Shown here in pieces: positions 16,295 to 29,228 of a stretch of 64,000 nucleotides of DNA. The notes under the pieces were generated by a model, which was not told where the DNA came from, made no database searches, and saw only the letters and a program-made list of their open reading frames with translations. Made by a program: the position numbers and the translations under genes. Source of the DNA: Macquaria australasica. Taxonomy: Eukaryota; Chordata; Actinopteri; Centrarchiformes; Percichthyidae. The DNA is taken from positions 2,030,373 through 2,094,372 of the forward strand of contig SEMN01000035.1 in NCBI GenBank assembly GCA_005408345.1, in the 5' to 3' direction. Each line of letters starts with the position of its first letter. Within the stretch, counting starts at the first letter, position 1.

Positions 16295-16737
16295 GAGAGA
16301 GAGAGAAAACCCGGGAATGCATTCCTTTTGCAATCTTGGCTGTCACTGTGAAGCGTCCACATCACAGGGCAGAGAGGACACAAAATATGATCAGCCAAGA
16401 GAAGTTGAGAAACATAAGATGTACAGGCCAATGGGGGTTTTGCCCTTTAACCTTAAAATGCCACTTTGCTCAAAAATATTGATGTTTGTACATAATGAAT
16501 ATTCACGCCGGACATTAATTTCTGCCTTTAGAACATTAGTCAGGGCAGGTCCTTTTAAAAAAAGATATTTGTAATCAATATTAGTGAGCACAGGGTAATA
16601 TGGATTTTTAAAAATTATTTAAATGTTTTTTTAATATATATATTATATGCATATGAATTTAATTTTGTCATTTTATTATGACAGACCTTCAACCATCAGG
16701 GCAATCAATTGGTGCACGTTTCTTGTCAAGTACACAG

Positions 16738-16743
16738 AATAAA
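16738..16743 (+). terminator. arpc4: Polyadenylation signal, arpc4
   Basis: AATAAA about 440 bp after the arpc4 stop. A second copy lies about 30 bp further on. The AT-rich sequence between has no coding features and is the presumed 3' UTR. Confidence 0.55.
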
Positions 16744-16774
16744 CCCTATTATAAATGGAAATAATTAAAATGAA

Positions 16775-18862
16775 TAAACTTGCTGGCAGTGAAGATAAAT
16801 AAAAACATTATCCTTTGTAGTTTAGTGTTTTTTTTTTTTCTTTTAATCTGTTTTGAAGCACAAACAGCAGCTCTGTCTTTACCTCAAACATTGAGAAGGT
16901 TTATTGAGAGTTTGACAGCTGGAGACAAACAAGGCATTTGGAATTATATTTTCAGTACAGTAATATATAATATCAAATGTATAATATTACAGAAATTGTA
17001 CAGTTTTCCAAAAAATGACATACTGTATAATACATGTTGATTTACACAGAAAACGTACATCAAACAAACATGCGTGTAAAGTTTGCACAGTACATTTATA
17101 CTCTCAAACAGGCGTTCCTTTGAAGGATAAACTCATTTGTCAAACGCTGCCTTTAAGTGACAGACTTACAACTGAAGATTTGTCATAGCATTTCATTGTA
17201 TCTCTTAGAAACGTAAACCCCTGTCAGACCCAAGTCCATCCCAAAAATCTTTTTTGGTTCTGCCATAACAATTAGAGATGAAGGCCCTCATCTCAAAATT
17301 TTGGATTAAAACTCCTCACATTTTTGGGGGGGGATCATGATGCTTGTTTTTCACACAATAAAAACATCTTCAGAAACACTGGAGACACATGGCAGTATAC
17401 ACAGTACATACTGTAATATACAGTAGATATTAAATATAAAGATGCTGAAAGTTGAAGGAATATTATTGCAACAACAACAGTAAACACGCATATCAAAAAT
17501 ATTGGCATTTTCCCTTAGTTTTCCTCACGGGGAGTCGAGCTACAGTAGCAGTACAGTATAGTTCACAACAGAACAGATGTATAAAAATGGATTACATTTA
17601 GTGAAAGTGCTTTACAGTTTGAGTCTGGGAAAAGACTCATTTCTCCGTATTAGTTAAGCAGCTGCCACGGTGGGCAGTTGAACAGCACCGTTCCCATAAT
17701 GCTGTTCAGAGGTCCTAACAGAAAGTCGGACGAGGTCTCAGTCGGAACAGGAAGTGCAGGAGATTAGAAGTGAGCCGGGACTGTTTGCAGAGCGTCGTCT
17801 GTGGTGCGCTGCACATTCACATTCTGAAACAGTGATGAAAGGACTGAGTTATAATCCTACATCACTTATCTGACATTTACAAATGGACTTTTGTTCACTG
17901 AATAATCCCTTGATATCGTATCTTGATTAACAGTAAAATGACTCTTGATACATTTAGTCTAATGAAAGCAGAATTCATGCTTTCATCTGGTATTCAGAGT
18001 ATATAAACGGACCTTGTGGGTGCTGTTAGAATAGATTTTAAATAGTTTTTGTCATTAAAGGTAGATTTCTAAATACATTAAAACATGCTCATGATTCAGA
18101 GTCCTTTAGTGCAATAAAACTATGTAAATTATTCATTTCAAACAAGACTTTTTCAGTCAGTGTTAAGATGCAGCAGAGAAGGAAGCATTTTACTGTGGAT
18201 AACTATTCATACATTACTTACTGCTTTACTGAGACAAATCATGCAGTGTCCTACTCTAACCCCCTCTGACGTGTGACAGATAGATAACTGCACTTATAGA
18301 CACATTATAGGCAGCTTTGACATAACTGATCACTGATGTTTTCACCAGAAAAAAGTAACAGAAGAAAGAGTGAGGTTTTCTTTAATTTGGATTTTTATAT
18401 TTACAATAAGTAAACCTTGACAAACACAAAAAATATGAAAAAAAAAGTTACAATTGATGAAATAATATAAGCATGTGTGTTATCCAACAACACTAAATGG
18501 TGTACATCTTGATTCGAGTGGAGGTCTAATGATTAAAATTTTAGACAGGATTTTGGTGGGCATTGCAGATTAACCCTTCACATTTAAACAGTAAACAAGT
18601 GCTGACATAGAGACAAAGTTGATCTTAAAACAAAGATATTACTGGAATATAAAAGACATTTGTGAATTCATATGCAGCCAAAATGTATGTTGAGGTTAAA
18701 TGTATGAAAAAACAGTGCGGTTATATAACATACATGTGAATGGCTTTATGTCATCGGGGTAACATTCATTATTTAAAAAAATGCCCAATGTTAAATTCTA
18801 CATGGTATTTAAAAACAATATTAACGTAATATCCTCTCATTCATTCACTATCGTATTTATTC
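16775..18862. other. Convergent intergenic region, arpc4/pfkfb4
   Basis: AT-rich stretch without a recognised gene. Part may be the long 3' UTR of pfkfb4 on the - strand, since reversed AATAAA words occur, but none can be chosen with confidence. No RNA gene was recognised. Confidence 0.4.
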
Positions 18863-19057
18863 CACACACACACACGTGCACACTTGTACTTCTATACTTG
18901 TGAGGAACCTCACTGACTGAAGTCTAACCTTAACGCTATGGCCAAGTCTAAACCCTCAAACAGCCCTTTGATGGTCCAGCCCAAATGTCGTCACTCCAAA
19001 GGTCTGAAAGTCCAGTTGGTCCTCATAAATATAGACGTACATGTACACACACACAGC
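18863..19057. repeat. CA-flanked interspersed fish repeat
   Basis: A block bounded by short (CA)n runs on both sides, with an interior including 'ccctcaaacagccctttga' and 'ttggtcctcataaatatag'. This is the layout of a widespread teleost repeat in which a unique-looking core sits between CA runs. Recognised from memory; no coding potential. Confidence 0.55.
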
Positions 19058-19107
19058 GGAGTGATTCGTCCTGAAACTGGATTCCAGTTATGTAGTATGT
19101 AGGAAAA

Positions 19108-19759
19108 TACGGTGGCCCTGAAAGCTCAACACACTGCACCTTAAGAAAGCACATGCAAATAGTCAAAACACAAGCAAATGGAGAAAACATCTTCACATAT
19201 TTGACAACATGTGTGCTGCATTTACTAAAACAACAATGCTGCAAAGTGAGAAAACGCAACCAAATACAGAAACACGCTGCGAAAACAGAAAACAACAGAA
19301 GTTTCCAGGGGACACTAAGTCATGAACACCGGACACACCTGGGACACGTTCCTTGTTGCCATGGTTTGTGGCTCATTAAGTTATTGAAGACGATTATCCA
19401 TTAGTGGTGTTGGAAAATGAGCAAACAATGTAAGTTTTTTTTTTCCTTTTTAACATGATTGAATGATTCAGATATTATTTCAAATATTTGCTGTTAATCT
19501 AGTGTAATCTAGTATTCAATTCTGAATCATGCAATCAGATTTTCATGTTCAAACTAAAAAAAGTTTATATTAGTTTATTTCTATTAAGTGAATGAAACTG
19601 TTTTCCGTTGTGTTCTGTGACTTGCAGCTTGTTTCTGCATTTGGTTGCGTTTTCTGTATTTGCAGCATGTTTCTGTACTTTGCAGCTTTTTTTTCTCTAA
19701 ATGTGTTGTCAAATTGACGTTTTCTTAAGTTGCAGTGCATTGAGCTCTCAGGGCCAACA
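19108..19759. mobile_element. Fold-back (long inverted repeat) MITE, hAT-like
   Basis: The two ends are long inverted repeats: left 'ggtggccctgaaagctcaac' against reversed right 'gttggccctgagagctcaat', and similarity continues inward for over 150 bp through AAACGCAACCAAAT and GAAACA.GCTGC motifs. The element is flanked by an identical 8-bp word TAGGAAAA at 19100-19107 and 19760-19767, a candidate target-site duplication of the size made by hAT transposases. There is no transposase. The short central part contains 'ggacacacctgggacacg'. The interior open frames on both strands are by-products of the repeats. Confidence 0.75.
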
Positions 19760-19847
19760 TAGGAAAAGACCTGAGAGAAAAAAAACTCAGCATGATGAGA
19801 GAAAAGTTTAAATGATTGCTGACAGGATGGAGGTAGGAGTGTCAATG

Positions 19848-22800
19848 CTAAGTGATTTCACAGTCGTCTTGGTTGCTGTTAGGGATCACCGGTGGAAAGT
19901 GACTGAACACGTCTTCCTCTGCCATGTGTGAAAGATTTACATTCTCTGTGCAATAACAAGAGGGACGGATCAGCACTGGCTGCTAGGCCTGCTTCAGGAG
20001 AGAGATTCAGACTAAATGCGATGGAAGACATGTGCCTCTCCAAAAACCATCAAAAGGAAGTCACACACAGATTTTACAGTTAAAGTGTTTTCTGAGAGAC
20101 ATCCTCCCGATTGAGACCCAGGTCGCAGTTGAGTTGGATGGAAAACGCAGTGAGGTGAATCACCCTCGAAGTGGATTCAAGTTGCCTACGTCGTCTGCTG
20201 AGAGACATTTCTGTGTGCTGCCTGGGATACCTACCTCTGGTCTGTCTCTGTGTGTGTTCACAGAGTCCACGCCCAAATAGACAGACTCCACTTTACATCC
20301 TGAGTAAAGAGCAAATAATACAAGGATCATTAATAGTTAGAAGAAGTGAAGAGAACTTGTGGCGAATTCAATCGTGGGGTAGCCCAGAGCTGTTATCTGT
20401 GGTCAAAACAATCATATTAAAAATGGCTTCATGAGCGTGTTGAACATTGTTGTAACTTGTTGTGTGGCATGAGACACTTGTCTTAGTAGCACATCGTAGT
20501 AAGCTAGATCGTTAATGAAGTATATCAATAAATTAGGTCTCTACTGGATTACTGTGTTGCAAAATGGCATACAATTAATGAAAAACGTGTGCTGTGTGGC
20601 AGAAAAAATGCTGTATTACTGTTATTGAGTATAATTATGTAACATTGTATTCCTTCCCTCCTCACTCTCTGATGTATCCCGTGTTTCACCGGAAGTTATA
20701 GCAACTAGAGGGGGTAAAGGGGATATGACGCCACTGACGGGCGCAAAATGAAACGTACCGTTACCTTGAATAAAATTATAGATTTCTCTGGGTGAACATT
20801 GTTGGAAATAATGTGGCAATTTTACATATTATACCTTTAATGTGGAAAAATAATAGTCAATGTTATAAGTCAATATAAGCCTAGAATATGACAGAACTCA
20901 CCATAAGCCATGGGGGTCAACTTCAATACAGCGTGCAAAGGGCACTTGAGATAAGGCAACTCATCTGTGGAGGCAGAGACAGAAAGTTGTAAAACATCTT
21001 GTAAGATTCAGGGTTAATTAAGGTGTACAGCGCATTTTCAATTAAGGCTGCAAATGTAGCACAATGCTTTTCAATATGTTGCAATTCAGTCAAAGAAAAA
21101 AATGTAAAAACTAGCCTGATGTGTATCATAAATCGGCAAACAATCAGAAAATGTTTATACACTTCAAAGTTTTGTCCGTATCGCCTCCTGTAAGTCCTTC
21201 ATACCTGCAGTCTTGTCCAGGAAATATGCGAGAAGACAACGCATGACGGCCTGGTGACAAACGACCAGAACATTCTCCTGTCGCTCCAACTCCATCATCA
21301 CAGGCTCCAGTCGCTGCACCAGGTCTTCATAAGACTGACGGAGAATCACAGACCCGTCAGAAACACACACAAACAAATCCATTCACCTCTAAAACAAAAT
21401 AATAACAATAATAATAATAATAATAATGAGAAAATTTGGAAGCATCACACTCTCACCTCTCCTTTAGGATAGCGGTAGCGGTACTTGTCTTGGTCTCTCA
21501 GTGCGAACTCCAGAGGGTAATGCTCCTGGATCTCCTCATACATCATCTCCTCACACACACCCTGTGTAAAGAGGGGAGAAGGTGTGTTTAGTTTCACAAA
21601 TGGCTTAAAAAGGCTCTTGCATTCATTTTGATGAATACAGGGATCGACATACAGCATCTATTTCGTTGAGAGACTTCCACTGTTCGTATGGCACTCCCAG
21701 GCACTCCGCTGTCTGGATCGTTCTCTTCATCTGGCTGGTCCACACTTTTAGATCTTTGATGTTCTGGTCCTGGATGAATTTCCTCAGACTTTTGGCAAAC
21801 TAGAAGGTAAGAGACCAAAAACCATACTGACGCGTCTTCCAGACTAGGTTTAAACTCACACGTGACTCATGGTCTCATTATACAAACACACACCTCTTTC
21901 CCTCTGGCGGACAAGCCAGAGTCTCCTCCGATCCGTCCCTTGATGTTGAGGTCGCTCTCACCATGGCGACACAGGTAGATGGAGCGCGGTGTAATGTGGA
22001 TGTTCATCAGGTAGTAGACAATTCGGCTTTGGATGTGGTCCTGGACCCGGTTCACCAGGTAACGGCGGCCCACATCCATGATCTTTATGTAGGACAGATC
22101 CCTGGAGCAAGAGAGTCAAGAAAGTCAACCATCTGCGATCTCGAGGAGGTAGTTTAATCTGATCCAAGTCCGTTTTGTGTATCCTCACCTGTCCAGAACC
22201 TCGTCCAGAGGCTGGTAGGAGGACTCGTAACACTTGATCCTCTCCATGAAGTCCTCTATGGCCTTCTCTGTGTTGCAGTGTATGTAGTCTGGGCTGCCCA
22301 GCTTAACTTGCTGCAAAGAGAGGAAACACAGGGAGAGGATGTGAGCAGAGAAAGAGGAAGTTAGCTGTCTGACGCTGCTTTAGGCCTTTTTCAGTTTCTT
22401 TGTTTAAATCAGAACCAGAGCTTGAAAGTCTTCTTGGTCTACATCTTAACTCTGACAAAGCATTCATATTGCATATCACATATATCAACCATTTTTTCAA
22501 AATATACACATTGTTTGCTTATTGTAATTATTTATACTGGATAGAATAAAAAGAGACAAGGCTTACCACTATATTTTGAGCAATAACATCTGGATCCTCA
22601 CACACAGACTCCACAAAAAACACCTGGATTGACAAAGACAATACAGTAAACTCAGAGTTAAAGTGACTGATTGAATTGTATAAAACCCTGCCTTGGTCAA
22701 CATACCTTGAACCCGTTTTGCTCAGCGAACTTGACGATGGTCCCTCTTCTTTCTCTTGTTGTGTTTGTGGCATCAAAGACCTGAAACAGCAGGAAAAAAA

Positions 22801-25510
22801 AAAACACTCCTTATGCAGCCCTGATGCATAAGTATTGATATCATGATCATTTGCCGTGGAGGACTTAGGGACAGCATCAAGAACTCACCGCCACCTGTCC
22901 TCCTTCGACACTCAGGTACTGACGAACATCATTAAGAGCTGCCATCGCACACTGACTGTGGAAGGACAGCAGACACAGACTCGGTGTACTGCGAAGATTC
23001 ATAACTCAACTACATCGACTGCTGGATCTTAATTTTGGCAGACACACTGTAAAAATGTCAAACCTATCTTTTGACTGTGTGTGTTGTAGAAATGTGTCAC
23101 ATCATGTGTGGAAAAACCATATGAGACAACCTTGAATTAACAATGGTTTACACACATTATAGTAGTATGAATAAGGATTATAGAAGGTTTTTAAAGATGG
23201 AGACATCTTGCACCCGACAAGCTCACTGATAGAAAATGACCCACCACATTAAAATAAGAATTAAAAACAATGTGTGCACAACTGGTGGGCAAACAGACAA
23301 TTTGGCCAATATCATTAATGTTCACTTATGTTTTCATTTCCAAATAAGTAGTTTAGATAAAAACAAGTGTTCCAGTGCCGTAGGATACAGTACTGATAGG
23401 GGTGTATATCAGGGTGATCAACCATGTGCCGTAGAGAGCCACAAATCTGCAGGTTTTCACTCCAACTGATCACCTCAGCAGCTGATTTCACACATGACCT
23501 CCTCCTTTCTACTTGAGGAATTGTTATCAGTGGGTGGAGTCATGACACCGGCTGACAGCTAGTGAACTCACCGTCTGATCTTCAAGCCCTCTTCATTATC
23601 TGGACGGAAGAACTCAAAGGACTTGTAGATCTTCAGACACTCCCTCCGGTACTGGCCAACATTGAACTCTGTTACACATGAAAATGTTATATTTTTTAAA
23701 AGATGCAGGAGTATATCTGGTTTCTACTGTAAAGTAATACGTAAATGTGTGTGTGTTTGTGTGGGGGTGTAGCTGGTACCTTTTGTTGGGACACCTATCC
23801 AGTTTAAGTAGCGCGTGAGCTTCTTTGAAATGTAAGTCTTGCCTCGGGCTGGAAGTCCTACAGTCACAATGAGGGTCGGGCAGTTTGTCATACATACTGT
23901 GAGAGAGAGAGAGAAACACAGACTTTTAATGGATTTAACTCACTTCTCACACGTTTAATTTGCTGAGCATGGCTTGTTAACATTGCTCCATTCAGCAAGA
24001 GTTTAATTAGTCTTGAAGGTTGCTCATAATTACACTAGACACTCAGTGTGACAGCGACATACATTACTACAGAAACCCCCGTCAGAATGCAGAAATATCA
24101 TTCCTACAACCACTGAAACAGGAAAAGCTGAAAAAACAAGCCACGTTCTTCTCTAGACGCTGAAACGTCTTGTCAGCATTTTGGATTTATGTCTCGGGGC
24201 TCGAGACCAGCTCTCAAGGAGAATGAGAGAAGATGAAGTTAACGCCTGAATATAAGGATGAGGTGAGCGTGTACAGTCAGACAGCAGAAGGTGAGGAGCA
24301 ACAAAGCTCAGGTTTGATCTCTGCAGTCTGCTGTAAAGACCAGCTAGAAATTACAACTCGACTTACTTCACTGTAAGTCAGCACGCCTTACTGGACCTCC
24401 AAGCTTTTGGAAATTTTGAAGCTGTATCTCTGAAAGTTGAAGATGTTTTGTAAAGCAAATTACATTCTGTTATGTACATGATTATGTCGTATTTTAACCA
24501 AAATTATAAGGTTCCTTCTGGGTGCATGCTTCTATTATTCAGGGATGTCACACACAAAAGCAGCACAGCATTTCAGATTTTTAATACACTAGTTGAAAAG
24601 CATTGGCTCAAAGTGCCAAACGCCAGCCTACAGAAAAAGAAAAACATATCCCTGCAGGACAGTATTCATCTCATGTTCACAGACGATACATGGGATGTTG
24701 GATTGACTCTTGCAGTGAGTATTGTAAACTAGGCACAACATGATTGTGAGAGATCACGTTGAAGAAGGTCAAGTGTTTTAATGCCAGGTGCAGGACTGGA
24801 CTAGCTGCAGCCTGTTTTAAAAGAAGAAACTGCTCTGAAGAAGGCAGAGCTTGACTCAGCGAAAAATATAAGCCGACCTGCAGAGATCGCAAATCAGACT
24901 GAGAGCAACTGGCAAAAAAAATAAATAAACAGCTGCTCTCTCCCACGTCGTCCAGACTAAAGGACTAACACCATCAGACATGTTAGCTGTTAGTTGTGGT
25001 CCTCGGTAAATTGATGAATTCGAGTCATGTGTGGGGGTCATACGGCTAAATTAATTTCAGCGAGCTTGCAATTATTCCCCCAACTGCGATTCACATGTAG
25101 CTCCATGCATGTGATTTTTACGGGTGAAATTAACCATTTAAGCTGAGCATGATGCAACACTGCCAAGCACAAAAAGGCAAGGATATTCAGCACTTTGTTA
25201 GTGCGCAACATCTCAAACAGCCGCGTAGACTACATGTCACATAACGGAAAAGCCATGTTCAAAGACAGATTGGGCTCAGGAAAACACGCCTAAAATTAAA
25301 TATGAAGGGGAAAAAATCCCCAAAAGACAAGAATGTTAGTCCCGACATCACCTCTCAGTCACGTCCTTTGCGGCACTTGCCGGTCAGCTGCATCTTACCC
25401 CGTCTCTGAGCTATGTGCCCGTTTTTGCACGGCATCCAGATCTTCCTGAGCGGGTTCTGGGTGAGCTCCCGCGGGGAAGTCTCCAACCTGAACTCTTCGT
25501 TGTCCAACAT
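19848..25510 (-). CDS. pfkfb4: 6-phosphofructo-2-kinase/fructose-2,6-bisphosphatase 4
   Basis: Bifunctional enzyme that makes and breaks fructose 2,6-bisphosphate, the activator of phosphofructokinase-1, so it sets glycolytic flux. Exons in transcript order: 25510-25399, 23896-23780, 23668-23572, 22955-22889, 22780-22706, 22623-22567, 22310-22189, 22101-21894, 21799-21653, 21561-21457, 21334-21205, 20964-20902, 20299-20235, 19943-19848; 1461 nt, 486 aa (human PFKFB4 469). Kinase P-loop GLPARGKT at 51-58; phosphatase LCRHGE with catalytic His 262; second catalytic His in VVCHQAV at 396. The N-terminus (SPRELTQNPLRKIWMP) is the PFKFB4 type rather than PFKFB1-3. It has about ten extra N-terminal residues. 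The last exon, after ...NTHRDRPE, encodes a tail ending DDCEIT that I do not recognise from other PFKFBs and is less certain. Confidence 0.93.
21398..21427. repeat. (AAT)n microsatellite in a pfkfb4 intron
   Basis: Trinucleotide run with one interruption between two pfkfb4 exons, close to the splice donor region of exon 10. It has no visible effect on the splice sites. Confidence 0.8.
23385..23535. repeat. Interspersed repeat in pfkfb4 intron 3
   Basis: Contains 'ctgcaggttttcactccaac' and 'ctacttgaggaattgt', landmarks I associate with a dispersed fish repeat. The open frame at 23236-23469 lies partly within it and is not a gene. Low-to-moderate confidence because the family is recalled, not searched. 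Confidence 0.35.
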
Positions 25511-26560
25511 CCTGGATGTTGGATCAGTGATGCTACCCTCCTAGTGTGCAACTGAGGCGGTGGGCTCTAGACCCGGCAGTCTGATTCAGCAGGGTGCAGG
25601 GGGGGTGCATGTCACACATCAGCTGAGAAACAGCAGTTTCTCATTACCGTAACGACTGGAGACAGCGCGCAACAGAGCGCGAGGGAAGCAAAACAAAGGG
25701 TTCAGGGACAGGACGTACCTTTGCTTACCAGCATTTCAACCGTGTTATTTCACCTCTGCTATTTCCCGCGATTAGTAGTATTAATTACTGAATAACTTAA
25801 TGTTACAGTTTTATCCGAGGGATTTATCACTGACTTGTTTCCAATTTAATTTATCAGCACACAAATGCACTATACTTTGCACTTGTAGTAATGACATATT
25901 TTCTCAAACGATAAACAGAAATATAATGTTTGACAAAATTCTTCTAACTCAAGGTCGACTTACTACCTTTTCCAGAGCTTGTAAATGTAATTAAAATGGT
26001 CAAACCAGTCCATAATTTAATTGTTTAAATTGTTAAATCCAAAAGAGAGGCACAAATATCACAAATTCACAAATAAAGGATACCTTTCTTCTGACAACCA
26101 CCTACCTTCAGTCACAGAAATATACATGTTCGGGAATGGGGGGGTATCTTTTTATTGCACGTTTTGTTTTTGTTGTCTTTTGGGAAGTTTTGTGATACTT
26201 CACATTTTACTGAATTATCTGTGGTGTATATGCAACAAACACAATTCCTCGAATCCTTTTCATAAATATTTCCAGGCATCCAAACACTCCTCTAAGAAAA
26301 CACCCTTTTTTAAATGTTACCGTAATGACGCGAGGAGGGAGCAAGAGATGTGGGAAGCAGATGAGAGAAGAAAAACAAGCGTTCAGCTGTTCACATGTCG
26401 CACACATGGGCAGTGAATGCAGCTGAGAGCTGAACCAATCAGAAACGAGACGAGAGGACCAGCAGCCAATAGGAGAGCCCGGTCAGGGATACGGAGGACA
26501 TGCTGACTGCTGGGAGCTCAGACAAACATCATCCCGAAATCTATAGTAGCCTCATGTTTT
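25511..26560 (-). promoter_or_regulatory. pfkfb4: pfkfb4 5' flank with CCAAT boxes
   Basis: Sequence upstream of the pfkfb4 ATG. The first 200 bp are GC-richer (a likely 5' UTR and core promoter). About 900 bp upstream two forward-strand CCAAT words lie close together (accaatcag near 26433 and gccaatagg near 26464), which may belong to this or a distal promoter. A 131-aa + strand open frame (26021-26416) crosses this region but has no recognisable domain. Confidence 0.35.
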
Positions 26561-26844
26561 ACACGACCCTGTCACGGGCCCCTCAGACTCCGCATCACAC
26601 AGTGCTCTTGTGGCAAAAGTCATCAACAACTTCAATTATACACACCCACACACACTTATACTGCAGGATGTCCTGTCTGTGACTGTGTAAATATTTTGTC
26701 TACCAAGGATGTTAATCAGCTGCTATTACACTTGGGGAAAAAATTGTTAAGATTTGATGCCATTATATTATTATTATTATTATTTATAATACATACACAC
26801 ACAAAAACAGTTAAATCTATTGTATAGGTCAAAAAATAATCAAT

Positions 26845-27380
26845 TTAAGGCAGCAACTAAGATTATTTTCATCATCAATGAATCCGTGTATCATTCTTTT
26901 GATTATTGATTCATTGGTTGGTCTATATAATTAAGAAAATATCTGGAGCTGAAAGGATCACTTGACTAACCATCTAGCGACAGAAAATTTAAATCTACAA
27001 ATATTTGGATAATTTAAAAAGAAGCAAAATGCTGATTTCAGCTACTCAAATGTGAAGATTTGCTGCTTTTCTCTATTTAATATCATTGTGAATTAAATAT
27101 ATTTGGGGTGTTGGATTGTTTGTCAGACAAAACAAGCTATTTGAAGACGTCCGAGAAATCATAATGGACATACTGTGTTTCAATATTTCCTGACATTTTC
27201 TAGAAAAAACAATTAGTTGAGAAAATAATTAGTGACCAACTGTCCAAAACCCAAAGGTATTCAGTTTGCAATGATGTAAAAACACAGAAAAGCTGCAGAT
27301 CTTCACATTGAAAGGCTTGAATCAGCAAATGTTTGGGGTTTTGATAAATGACTTAAACAATTCATCTATGATTAAAACGG
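26845..27380. mobile_element. Two nested copies of one AT-rich fish DNA repeat
   Basis: The outer copy reads forward from 'cagcaactaagattatttt' (26845-26940) and resumes at 'ccaactgtccaaaaccc' (about 27232-27380). Between these, about 26941-27231, lies a copy of the same family in the opposite orientation: read on the - strand it gives 'attattttctcaactaattg', 'aaaatgtcagga' and 'gacgtcttcaaatagcttg'. A third copy at 29572-29888 shows the uninterrupted order. The family is abundant in spiny-rayed fish genomes, as I remember it. No coding capacity. Confidence 0.65.
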
Positions 27381-29228
27381 TTTCCTTCTTCCATGTTTAG
27401 GTACAGCACAAATGCCTTAGTTTGAATTCATTTTTTTCTCTTTTGTCCCAAGCCAACATGTGTGATTAACATTTGTACAACCAAAACAATAGATGGAAAC
27501 TCATCATGGGAAAAATGCCGACTACAGCAAAGTCCTGCACGTGACAAGAAAAAAAGGAGTTCAGTACAGCAGCCTTGCACAACACTCATCATCAGCAACT
27601 ATCTTTATACCACTGTTTCAAGTTTCACTTTCAACGAATGACTGAATCATGCCAATTTACAACATCCTGCCTTTTAGTGAATCTGGAAACCTGCACTGTG
27701 GGGGTCTGCCCGATGAGACTTGATGTGGTGTCAAAGTAGTAACACCAGGTGGCACTGTGTACCCACATTTAAAAGACCACACGTTTGAAATTCAGTGAAT
27801 ATCTTACTGTGTTTTCAGTTCAGCATCTCCTGTGACAGTAAACACATCCAGAGGTCAGAGGTCACTGCTTTCAGGGACTGTCAGCATGTCAGCAGGACTA
27901 ATCCCATCAGCAAGACACTCCACCTCAGAGCTTCTAGCCATAATCCCACACACAGAGAGAGAGAGGTTTTCTTAACTTTCAACACACTTGAAAGCACACT
28001 TGAGTACAGCACAGTGCCTTTGAGTTGGTAAACGATATTTTTCAACCCCTGATTTAAAAGCTGTTTGGCAGACAGTTAAAAAATGCAGCCAAACTGATGT
28101 GGAAGCACACATGACAACAGGTACTACAGTTTTGAAAAAAATACAAATGTAAATATACAATAAATACAAAATATCAAATACCAAGCATTGATAACGTCTC
28201 TAAACTCGACCTGCTTTAACACAGTACCTAAAATAGAACTCATTTGGGTGCGAGTGAGAAAATGAAGATGTAAATAAATAATCAAATTAATAAATTTATA
28301 GAAATGCAAATGAAAAAATAAAATTCTATAAAGCATCCATACTTTTAACGTCTTGATGACGTTGTAGCTTCAGGTTTTAATCTCCTCTGGTCTCAAGATT
28401 TTTTCTATGTCTGCTTCTCCATTAATATCATATCAATTCCTTAATTAAGCAGCATTTCTTTTTAAACCAGTCTGTTTACAGGGTGGAAAGGGACAGAAGT
28501 CAACTCCGTTTCTAGCACATGCACCCTTGCTGTCTGTGTATTCCTCCATACTAATATACATTAGCCAGTTCATAATCCCACTTTTACTCGCCCTCACTCA
28601 TCTATTCCCAGATCTTAAACCAGCAGGGCAATTCAGGAGAATAACTAACAAAAGTTACACAAGACAGATTCCTTCAGCCGCAATTAAAATCCTGGAGGAA
28701 TTTCACTTCACATACGAGGACTTTTCATTTTGTAAAGTAACTTACATAACCATTGCAGACACCACTACAAAAGGTGTGTCATATTAGGCTGAGTGCCAAA
28801 TGGCAGCCTTTATCAACCTCCTGTCACTTCCCTGCTGTTTCAGCTTGCAACCACTTTCTCTCTGTCCTCTTAGTCAGGTTTTTTTTTTTTTTTTTTGCAA
28901 CTTATTGTTGTTTATTGGGTACAAACGTTTTCAGTATACATTCCACATATTAAATCCATTCTTCTTCAAAACAAATGGGGTAGAAGAGAACTTCCTATCT
29001 TTCTACCCTACTGCCCTTTCTGTACTGACTTCCTGTCAGTATTCAGTCTGTCTGTGTTATGCTCCAGTACCATCGATACTTCCCGTTCACACAGTCCAGC
29101 CCGCTCTCCTGCCCCACCAATTCCCTCCCACCACCCCTCATTTGTGATTTAGACTATTTGGTTTCTGCTGGCCTTCCACAATTACACAAGTATGTGATTG
29201 ATAATTGTATTAAGATGTAGTTGCTATG
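27381..29228. other. Intergenic spacer, no gene recognised
   Basis: Open frames here (27795-28031, 28527-28787, 28800-29147 and others) are short, overlap one another on both strands and show no domain, splice or codon signal. A poly-T run of about 18 lies near 28878. The stretch is generally AT-rich. Confidence 0.4.

Noticed and set aside
26021..26416. 131-aa + strand open frame upstream of pfkfb4
   Set aside because: No recognisable domain, low-complexity aromatic/cysteine stretch, AT-rich sequence, and it crosses the probable pfkfb4 upstream region with no splice or codon support.
28800..29152. Overlapping 115-aa and 85-aa + strand open frames
   Set aside because: Two frames are open at once over pyrimidine-rich, low-complexity sequence with a poly-T run; no domain or splice support.
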